DNA from: Papaver somniferum
Lineage: Eukaryota; Streptophyta; Magnoliopsida; Ranunculales; Papaveraceae
DNA: 64,000 nt
NCBI RefSeq assembly: GCF_003573695.1
Contig: NC_039361.1
Coordinates: 103,480,279-103,544,278, forward strand
Direction: 5' to 3'
Shown here: positions 31,557 to 41,724 of the stretch, in pieces
Position numbering within the stretch: the first letter of the stretch is position 1
Layout of the letters: every line of letters starts with the position of its first letter
The notes under the pieces: generated by a model
Told to the model about the DNA's origin: nothing
Database searches by the model: none
Seen by the model: the letters and a program-made list of their open reading frames with translations, nothing else
Made by a program: the position numbers and the translations under genes

Positions 31557-34467
31557 CTAAGTTATTCCAAAACTCAAGGGTGGGATCAGGATCATACTTT
31601 GGTTCCCAATATGAAGTGTGCTTTTAGTTCCAGTACCACTCTTTGGTAACAACCTGAATTTCTCATCAAACAAAGGAACCTTTTGGATGCATCCTAATTG
31701 ACATAGTACTCGCCGAGGATCGTATATAACATAACCACCGAGATAAAACAATGGCCCATGATACATACCTACCGGCATATCCTCATCTTCAACAACTTCA
31801 TCTTCTTCATCTTCCTTCTCATATGGTTGAAAAACGACATCATCAACACCCATTAGGTCTAACGTCTCTCTCAAACTTGCCACCAACTTTTTTTTGTTCC
31901 TTTTCTTCGAGTCCTCGTACGCGTACCGTACTGCAGTTGGCTCTATATCAACATAATAAACATCCTTCTCAAATACTTCGGCCGAGTTCAAAATTTGGAA
32001 ATAGTCATATATCCACACCTACATCCAAAGAACCACATTAAAAAATCAAAGGAATTGAAGTGATAGAAACAAGTTTTACTTGGAAACATCAAAGAAAGAA
32101 TAAAGTTTGCAAACTCAGAGAACTGTTCGGCTTATATGGATCAAGTATTATAAGCCGAACCAAATAAATAATAAGTTAGGCTTATACGATTTTATGGTTA
32201 TAAGCCGAACCATACTATGAACTCCCAAAATTTACCTGGAGCAAAGTGAAGTTTCCTCCGATGTTTGTACTTGTCAACCTAGACGCGGTGGCAAGTTGGT
32301 CCAGCAGGTAAGCAAGCGTAGCCGTTCCCCAAGCATACTTGTTACAAGTTTCAAGATTCTTTACCAATTGGAGATAATTAGCATTTACCTTGTTTCCGGT
32401 AAGGTCGAGAAAGATGTCTATACCAAGAGTGTAAAGAAAGTAGGCAGTTCCGGTTTGCTTCATTTTGACGGGATCCATTACCACCAAACCTTTCTTTACT
32501 CTCTCCTTTGTGTTCTCAAATTCCCTTTTCAAGTTAGTCAGCTTGATCTTCTTATTATTCTTATTTCTGCCATTGGGAGTGCATACAGAATCGACATCTT
32601 TAACAGATCGACAAAACTCCAACTCAGTTTTGTAATTACCCCAACCAAGACTTTCCCGGTACAAAGTGTAGAGCTCATCCCAACTCATGTCATAAAAATC
32701 ATCATACACACTTCTACCCCTTGCTTTAAGGCCTGTAATCTTACTAGCCTCATCAGGAGTGATTGCCATCTCTCCAAAAGGTAATTGAAATGTGTAAGTT
32801 TCTGGACAGAATCTCTCGGTAAATGCAAAGGCCGACACACTATTATATTCCTTATGCCCATAATTGATGGCAGTCCATAAAGCACTGGCTTGTACGTAAG
32901 CAATCACCTCAGGAACCTCATCATCAAGACTCCATTCCGCTGCCCTCTGGTGTCTCAATACTCGGACTGCACGGTTGTGATCAGGAGTCTCATAAATTCT
33001 CTTCGTGCAAGATTCGGCATAACCAATCAACACATTTCCTCCATCTTCCGGAAGACCATGAGGCAAACCATCTGATCGAGGTGTAATTATGTCATCTTCA
33101 TCAGGAATGTGTAAACCAGTGATCCGCCGATCATCATCGTCCTTCTATTTCTCGGGATGTTCCACCTTCTTACCTTTCTTGTCTTTCTTGGGTTTTCCTT
33201 GGGGTTGTGTTTCTTGATGAACTTCTTGATTATCATCAACTTCTTCATCTTCAGCTATTCCTTCTTCTTGTCTTTCAATTCTTACTTGTTCAGCTTCTTC
33301 TTCTAAAATTCCTCCTCTACCTCCCGCTCCCAATTTTTTCTTACCTCCTCATCTAGGATCGAGAGTTTTAGAAGTAGAAGGTGTTACCTCCATCTTCTTC
33401 CTCTTTGTAGCTGCATTGGTCCTGACACAAGTATGAAAGTTATAAGACTAATTCGAACAACAAAGGGATTTGGAATGCCAAATACTTGTAAGAAAATACG
33501 AAGGTTCGGCTTATCTGAAATATCACATATACGCCGAACTATGTCTTAACATTTTGCTTACCTTACACAGAGAGTAGTTCGGCTCATAAGTACCAAAGAC
33601 TTATAAGACGATTCTACATATTCGGCTCACAACCAAAACTATCGAATAAACCGAACCTATAATTATGAATTGAAACTTGTATTCGGCACAACATGATATC
33701 ATATAAATAAGCCGATCCTTTACACTTATAAAATTTATGAATTTTAACAATGATATTCGGCTCAATCCTAATACTATCAAATAAGCCGAATCTAGAATTA
33801 TGATTCAAACATATATTCGGCGTAAATTGGTGTCATAGAAATAAGCCGATCCTACACGTGCAAAATTCATGAAATTCAAACAACACTAATTGGCGCAAAA
33901 CTAATACTACCATATAAGCCGATCCTAAACACATGCAAAATTTCTGAAATTAAAAAACATTTGTTCGGCGCAAAACTAATACAACTATATAAGCCGATCC
34001 TATAAACATGCAAAATTTATAGAATTCACACAATACAAATTCGGCTCAAATTTAACACTATCGAATAAGCCGATCCCAAAAATTAGGCTATGTGTCCTTA
34101 AGTTCGGCTCAAAACTAATATGCATTGTAAGCCGAGCCGTTCATATGCACTTTCAGGGTTCAGTTTCAAGAACAGCTCGGCGCACATCTAAGGTTTTTTT
34201 TACGCCGAACCAAACCCTGTAACCACCGCACAAACATGTTTTTGACGAATTAAATCTATCATACCAATCAAAAACATCAAATACGAGATGGGTTTGTAGA
34301 ACTAACCTTGTTATTCTCATTTCCGGAGTTGGTTCTTCTTCAATCTCTTCTTCCGGTTGATTTTGTGGTTGATTTTGAGTTTGTTCTTCACTCTCTAAAT
34401 ATTCTTCTTCTTCAATAGGTTGTTGAATCGATCGATTAGAACGAGATACTGGCTTACGACGACCCAT
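31557..34467 (-). pseudogene. Plant mobile domain (PMD, aminotransferase-like) gene
   Basis: Exon 1 is 34467-34307 (MGRRKPVSRSNRSIQQ, Glu-rich), ending at donor GTTAGT. Exon 2 is 33421-32236: TNAATKRKK, a Lys/Glu linker, then the PMD core with YTFQLPFGEMAITPDEASKI, AYFLYTLGIDIFLD and CNKYAWGTATLAYLLDQLA, ending LLQ at a GTAAAT donor. Exon 3 starts at 32018 (VWIYDYFQ, YDPRRVLCQLGCIQ). The AG/GT joints fit in phase. Defects are in-frame TGA at 33349-33351, TAG at 33145-33147 and a frameshift near 31640, after which another frame (PKYDPDPTLEFWNNL) continues to about 31450. PMD proteins include the host MAIN/MAIL factors and many transposon-borne copies; this one lies inside the TIR element. Confidence 0.8.
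33500..34210. repeat. GTTCGGC/GCCGAAC hairpin array in intron 1 of the PMD gene
   Basis: About nine to ten tandem units of roughly 70-78 bp each hold an imperfect inverted repeat of the type TTCGGCNCA...TAAGCCGA, separated by AT-rich spacers with AAAATTYATGAAATT-like words. The units fill most of the 885 bp intron. The GTTCGGC word lies at one end of each hairpin and GCCGAWC at the other. Confidence 0.88.
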
Positions 34468-34570
34468 TATATAGATGAGTTTAATCGTCGACTAAATTTT
34501 CACGTATTGACGATTAAATTTCGGCAATGATACGATGAAAAAAAGAAGAAGAAGGGGTTGAATGAAACTG

Positions 34571-37500
34571 CACTAGTACAAAAACGGCTTTTAGACACGG
34601 TAATTTACCGTGTCCAAATGTCTACGGTCACGGTATTTCATTTCTGAAAAGCCGTGACTAAAGCCTGCGAGGCCAAAAGTCATAGACTTTGGTCACGGTG
34701 GATCACTGTGTCAAAATTACTTATTAGTCACGGGTTCTTAATAGAAACCGTGACAAATTTTCTTAATAGACACGGGATGCTAAAAGATACTGGGACCAAA
34801 TTTATCAAACGGACACGAATTTTTGTACTGCACCGTGATTAATTTGTATGTTGGACTCGGATCCCATATATTCAGTGTCCAAAACGTACACACTGGCTTT
34901 AATGTGTAAACTTTTGAGTCAGAATTATCTTAAATCCTTGTTACTGAGAAAGGGAATAGGAAATGCAGAAACAAATATCTGGATAAAATTATACCAAGCA
35001 GGCCATTGAATATGATTACATGGTGAAAAATCACTATAGTTTACATGTATCTTGATATATACATTCTACTAGAGTGAACACAATCAGTATGAAAACGAGG
35101 TTTCTCCTAAAAGAGTAGGAAGGGCCGCCTCGAACAACGTTTAGGAAGGAGAATTGCACTTCCATTGCGTGTGCACTCACACTGACCTCCTCAAAACTCT
35201 GCTGCTAAGATGTCGCTTAGCTGCAAAACAAGATGTTAAACCAAGCAATCAATTATTGAAATACATTTGAACTCAATGATGACAGAATAAATAACAAACC
35301 AAATGAAATACACCGGCTTGTGTAAGTTACACGATTCTTCAAAACTAAATATATATGCCCCAAGATTAAATCAAATTGACGGGAGAGCAATTATTTAGAT
35401 TTCATACCTTCATGGATCAACTTTTTCACAGGGAAACTAAGGTAAGGTAAAAAAGATAATGAGCTTCATTCACTAATGGGAACAAACAATGCAAAATTAG
35501 CATGGCCAGAGTTAGACCCTGCAAGATTCGACGAAAATTAAGAAAGGTCTACCTTTATGCACTCTTTGGTTGGCGCAATTGGTGCATGGATCCATAACCA
35601 TCAGACTTGAGTACTTCGATAACAACCAGTCGTGTATTCGTGGAGTTGCTACTGAATACCAGTCCTTGTTCTTGCTCAAAAAAAAAATGTATAACATAAA
35701 TCACCCAATAACATGTAATACAAGAACTGCGACACAATGCCTGAAACAACGTAAGCTAGAAGTTGTAAAAGAGATTACCTACCTACAGTAGACTTATAAG
35801 CTCCCACAACTAAAGAGAGAAATAAGAAAATTCGGACCTCATGGCATAGACCACAATCAAAACAAAAACAATGATTCATCACGGAACAGAAAAATTATGT
35901 CCATCTATTGAGAACATTGAATAAGTGATGTAATGAACCTATGATGATTAACAGTTATCCAAGATTTCTAAAATAAACACTAAACTTAATTCGCAAATAA
36001 GATAACCAAACAATCAATTAGGATGTATCCGTGGCACTCCTGCGACATGCTTCACAAGTGTCTTGTAGACACCGGTAACACTTCCAAGCTGGCCTAATTG
36101 TCTTTGTCAGAAAAATGAAATTCAAAGCTGTGACTGATAAATTAAATCCAAGAAACCACTGACCTTTCCATTTCTAACACCCCAAGCTTGCTTTCTTATG
36201 TACGTGGCAAATTTATATTTATATTTTTATCTTTAGAAATTAGTTTTCTATACCAATGAATGAGAACCATTTAATCTTGGATTATAATAGGGTACGTCTT
36301 CACCACCCTATGAACCCTTCTTTTAATTGCTCATAGTATATGATTCTAATGACAGCAGGAGATGAGGGAACAAACCATACCTATCCAAGAAGGGATGACT
36401 GAAGAGCTTCCTCAAATTTCAAATCAATACCCTCTTATGCTACAAGAGATTCACATATGGTTTTTGCTTTAGTAATCTATATAATAAACCAGTTAGATCA
36501 AAATAAAAAAATATAGTCTTCAAACTAGAAGAAAAACATAAGAATATATACACTGGTAAAAAGTTGCAAGAGAGGTACATACTAGATCTGTCCGGTTGCT
36601 TGAAATCCAACAACAACACTAGCAATTATGCCAATGGAGAAACAATTGAAATCGATTACACCTCTTTGATTCTGTGATTCAAGGAAGTTTTTGTTTCTTC
36701 GTAAAACAACTATTTCTCCCATGGAAGAAGACCAATAGTTTCAGCAGCCATGAGTTTAATCAGAGCGTAGATCAAGAAGCATGACCAGTCTTGCACTCTA
36801 CAAGAACTTTCAACATCAGGGTATTGCATGATTAATTGGCACAGCATCAGAGATCACTCCCCTTCTTCATTCAGCATTTTCAAGTGTGAGAGGCATTCCT
36901 AGAAGCTCCAACGTGCATGAAGGTGTAAGTAACTCCAGCGATCCTTCTATCTAAAAATCACCTTCAGCCAATATTATTTAAAGCAACCAATGTGCAGAAA
37001 ATCTAGCGTCCTACATCGTAAAGCAAAGCATTTGTGTAAACAAAGTTAAAGGGACCCACAAGATATTTTTGGCAAGGTCTATCCAAGCTCCTTGACTTGT
37101 GTCCTCCTCACATAAAGAAATGGAGAAACTCATAAAAAGTGAAAGACCAAAAAGAAATTGGCAGAGAAACTCTAGAAAGGATACCTGGGACAACAACTAC
37201 ATTTTCCCCAAAGTAATTTTGCTTCTAGGTAGATACTGAGCCCGAGCTACAAAACTCGATGGTTTTTCCAATTTTTCACCTGTGATAAGAAAAAATCGAA
37301 TAAAATGAACTAGGATGAGTTCTTCACCCTTGTTGATGTTCTTCCATCAGCTAACGACACAGAGAGAAGCTATATGCGTACAAGGCTTAAAGTCTGGATG
37401 TTCCTGAGATGCAATGTAGTGATACCACAATTCAGGAAGAACTGATCGACCTTACCTGACTTAGCACACAAACATAAGAAAAACATTAGCTTAATATAAA

Positions 37501-39282
37501 ACTCAATGGTTTGCAGATACAAGTGTGATAAACTGATACAAAATAACTATAACAATTTTAAGCTTCCAGTGAAACTAAGAACTAACAGAACTCCAAATTT
37601 CTGAAACTAATAAACTGATACATAATAACTAAAAACTAAGAGAATATAGAGATCCATATTCTTGAGAAGGGGAAAAACAAAGAAAACGAGACTAACATTC
37701 TAATCTTCTGATTTAGAAGTCTCGATCAACTACAGTCGCATATTGAGTCTGTCTACACACTTTATGCAGCAGTAAGCATCGCCTTACAGTTGTTTTCCTA
37801 AGCCAACGACGGTGGCCCTAGAAAAACTAGAGCAAACTATTGTGCCAAACTAACTTTCTGTTTCATTAAGAAGTTACAGAATTAGTTGACGAATCATAGC
37901 AGTTCATCCCATTAAAAAAAACTCAATATGTAAGAAATGGGTTTAGAGTCTATGAAACTTGCATCATTTTCCCTTGATTTGGTATCATGTGTCCAAGTTT
38001 TCAGATAACAAATTGTGTATCATAAGTGGATGAAAGGCATGAAGGAGAAAACATAATCACACGACTTAAATATCAGGACAATACTTCAGACTGAAGATAC
38101 AATGATAGTTGATCTCTCATCGGAGGAGGAAAAACGTTACCTGCAAATCAACCACATATAACTGAACTACAACTTAAGCAGAGATTTAAAATCTCATATG
38201 GAAAGGCCAAGATAGGTATAATATATTATACATAGGTGCTGTGACAAAATCAAATCAAACTCACATTAGGTAAAGGATATCGAAATCAATCACCAAGCAG
38301 GAAGAAGGAGAGTAACCTCATGAAGGGAAGTTCGATTTTTATACAGCCTTATAAGCGCAAGAATCTAACGTCAACTCCGAATTTAATTGCCATTATGATC
38401 CTTGGGTTCACTGTCAAAGAAAACATAGAAAACCAATTCATCTTTAAAATAGGTTTCAACACAATATAAGATGCCAAGGAAGAAACTAACTTACCTTTCA
38501 CATAAAAGGGAAAAGGCATGCATCTCCCGCATTCCAGCAATGCTTACGATGCCTATTTTTAAATTCAAACACAATCAAAATTGGAAAAACAATGTGCCCT
38601 TATTTCAAATAAGAAAACACTAAAATACAAAGAATTCACTCATTCAACACTTTATTACATCTGTTAACCAATTACATCTATTAACCAAAAGCGAGTCTAC
38701 AAATTAACGGATTCAAAGTCTTACCAGAAAAAACCCAAGCCACTTGAAATTAATCGAACATCAGTTTCACCATCAAATAGCAAAACGCGTTGTTCATTGA
38801 GTATTCCTCTAATTTTGACCATAAAATTTATCTGAACTATGTAATTCTGATTTCACAGAAACATTGACTGATTGGACCTCCGATTCAAACTCTATTGGAA
38901 AAGGAAATCAGATCGAGCAGGAACTCCCTAAAAACATTGAATTGACAGATAAAAGAAGGTTTTTATTTGGTGTTGAACGACAAGGAGAAGAAATGGAGGA
39001 GCGATTGCTATAAAACATAAGAAGGTGCACGGAGTTGGAGTAGATCGTGTGAGACCGGGAGTGTAGAAAGTGGGTTAAGAAAACAAAGCAGTTCTAACTT
39101 CTAATCGTGTTTAGAAAAAGTGAACTGATGTTAATTAGACACGAGTCGAGTGCACCTGTAACTAAAGAGAGATGAAATAGTTACGGAAACATATTTGGCC
39201 GGGACAAACAAAACTTTAGTCCCGTTTATAGATGCAACCGAGACAAGGTCAACCGTGACCAAAAACCATTGTTGTACTAGTG
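34571..39282. mobile_element. CACTA (EnSpm) DNA transposon, non-autonomous
   Basis: The ends are CACTAGTACAAAAACGG and the inverted TTGTACTAGTG, with the 3 bp TSD CTG on each side (34568-34570, 39283-39285). Subterminal DNA is dense in CACGG/CCGTG words: about ten in 34595-34860, fewer at the right end near 39205-39265. The 4 kb interior (about 34900-39150) has no long frame and no recognisable transposase; it looks like non-coding, intron-like DNA. It is inserted about 100 bp upstream of the PMD gene start. Confidence 0.9.
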
Positions 39283-39599
39283 CTGATTTTAGATTTATTG
39301 ATTACAGGTTTTTGTATTAGCATTAGGGATAGATTAGTAATTTAAAAGATTGAAGGGCATATAGGTAATTGAACTACCCATAGGGTACCCCTTATAAGGT
39401 CACCCAAGTTAGGATTATTACTTTGTATGCCTAGAAAGATTTTGGTATGCCCAAAATCAGGGTTCTAAATTAATGAGATCAGTCATTTCTAGTTTTACGA
39501 GCGTACAATACCCAACATAGTATATAATAACAGTGGCAGACTGGCGGTAGAAAAATTCCTAAGAATCTAGCTAGAATCCAGATACACCTTCAGAGTAAG

Positions 39600-41571
39600 A
39601 GGAGGACAGCAGACAGGTAGTGATGGGACAACGGTGTGACCCCCTACCGCTCTGGTCGCTCAAATTTGAAAGTCGATGGTCTTAAGGTTAGGTTAAGATT
39701 AAAATGATCACATATTGGGGGTGAAGGGGACTGGCCGGCTAGGGGGTCCTTGTCTCGACGAACTAAACGTAACTACATCAGTGTCTTGGTTGACGTAATT
39801 TGGGTTTATTTTATTGCATGGTTCTTCCCCGTTCAGAAAGAATTCAAAGTAATAAGTAATTCAACCATGCCTGGGTTAAGAAAATAAGTACTTTTTTTTT
39901 CCTGCTCATTGATATATTTAGATCCAGCAGGAAGTTTCTAAGCAAGTAAAATCTAGTAAATATTTAGAATATTGCCTGCGCACATGAACAACGCAACAAA
40001 AATCAATACGGAAATTCATGTAGCAGATGAACTCTATTTAGATCCAGTTGGTCATATGTCCCCATAAAAAAACTCTGTTCTTTTATTTTTAAATACGTAG
40101 ACCAGATATAAGAGAAAGCAGGAGGGATCTTAATTAGGCAGCACCAAGAAGTTCTGAATTGAACAATCCGGCCATCCGCTCTGAGTGAAAGCAGAAAACT
40201 AGCTCAGCCTTGATGCTAGACGGTCCTCTACTCCTCTCTGCTTAATGCCAACATAGAAATAATATTGCATGACTCGGCCTCGGGCAATTTTTTTGTCCAA
40301 GTCAGTATACAAAACCACTGATCGGTCAATAGTTTCATACTTTGTACCTGTTCTGCGGTATAACTCTTTTTCCGGGGGACAAAGAAGACTAACACTGATC
40401 GAGCATATGACGGACTTCAAGTGAAAACAACCTTCTTTGTTAACATGGTTTGCTGCTGAGACGAGCTGCACGACAGGCTGTATATGAGATGAAAAAAAAG
40501 ATTTTCCTGTAATTTTTTTTTATAAATGGTCACATGATGGCAGTTTGAAGTGTTGAGCGGCAAATGACTAACATAATCCCTTTTTAAGGGGGATTCATTT
40601 AAATATTGAGCCCATGGATATATGTTTTATGCAGCTTACAGTAAAGCAGCCATGGCGTTTCTCATTACGTGTAATCAATGCGATTATTACAGAATTTCCT
40701 AGCACGTGTTTAACAGAGTTGAGATCTTCCTGTTAAACTATTCGAGGAAATGGTGGGTAATTTCAAGTGAAAAAGATATCTAATATCCAGAAGATTTCAT
40801 GGGGCTTTCATCGAAGAATAAGGCTGGCGGCCGAGCCAAGTTCTTTTTCTTTTCTTTCGCCGGGCAAAAACAAACTGATTGAGAAAAACGTGCTAAACCC
40901 AAAAAATCAAAGGCAAAAAACAAGGGAATGACTGATATTTTTCTACAACTGCGGTGCGCCACCATGGGCGTCAAATTTGAATGGAATTTCTCATAAACTG
41001 CCACATGATGACAGTTCGAATCCTCTTCACCTGAATAGATTTCCCGGTGAGTGTACAAGAAAAAATCTGCTCTACCTTTTGTTACGGAAACAACTATGTT
41101 CGGAGACAGCAAATACAAGATATTATTGGTGCAGGACTATCATTTATGTAAAATCTAAGAGGCAAGAAGGTCTGGATTGAAAAATCCAATCCTAGTGAAA
41201 GTGGAAAAACAGCCCAGACATAAATTTTTTTGTTAACAAAGTTTGCTACACAGACAAACTACACCAGTCAAGCTGTATATAAATAAGAAAAAACACCTTC
41301 TGCAAAGATGTAACGCAATTTTTGTCACATGATGACAGTTTGAACTTTGAAGCATTGGTCAGACAAATGATTTAACATAATCCCTTTTTAAGTAAGATGT
41401 ATTTAAATATTAAATCCCATGAATGTTTGTTTTATGAAGCAGCCATGGCATTTCACATTACGTGTAATCAATGCTATTAGTAGAGAATTTCCTAGCCCGT
41501 GTTCAGTGTTTGAGATCTTCCTGTTTAGCTACCGAGATAATGCCGGGAAATCTAAGGGAAACAAATATCTA
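39600..41571. repeat. Duplicated intergenic block, copy 2
   Basis: It is colinear with copy 1 (8505-10864) in the same orientation, but lacks the solo LTR at about 40135. The AAAGCAGCCATGGC word with nearby GTAATCAATGC and CCTAGCACGTGTT, together with the CATGATG-CAGT word (40527, 41001, 41329), marks tandem subunits of about 474 and 328 bp. No coding sequence was recognised. The segment 39474-39599 before it is also unassigned. Confidence 0.75.
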
Positions 41572-41724
41572 TAACTCGGAAACATTTGTTATTTGCTCGG
41601 AAGTGTAGAGAAGGCAATGCTGTAGCAGCAGATAGTCTGAAAAAGAAAAGCAGCAAATGAATCAATTATGGATTGTTCAGCCTCCTAATTTATTTTTTTT
41701 TGCTAGTATTTTGCAGAAGGATAC
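41572..41724 (+). pseudogene. Possible L1-type LINE 3' end, left of the Athila insertion
   Basis: Fragments such as CREGNAVAADSL resemble the C-terminal RNase H motif of plant L1 elements, with frame changes. The last codons (FASILQKD) read on across the outer Athila insertion into 61657-61726 (MWWRAFPRFVKS, ending HLVWR then TGA) in one frame. The identification is weak because the fragment is short. Confidence 0.3.

Larger units (their letters stand above)
30468..39465. mobile_element. TIR transposon carrying a plant-mobile-domain gene, split by a CACTA
   Basis: The left end GAATGCTAATTTTAGGCATAC and the inverted right end GAACCCTGATTTTGGGCATAC agree at 34 of 41 positions over the first 41 bases. 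The 8 bp TSD TAAATTAA lies at 30460-30467 and 39466-39473. Without the CACTA (34571-39282) the element is about 4.28 kb. It contains a plant-mobile-domain gene on the minus strand, a short plus-strand frame at its left end, and clusters of GTTCGGC/GCCGAAC hairpins. No recognisable transposase remains. The TSD length and gene content suggest a Mutator-like or hAT-like element; unresolved. Confidence 0.7.

Noticed and set aside
33500..34210. CRISPR-like appearance of regularly spaced short repeats
   Set aside because: The repeats are imperfect hairpins with AT-rich spacers inside an intron of a plant transposon gene; there is no cas gene and the DNA is eukaryotic.
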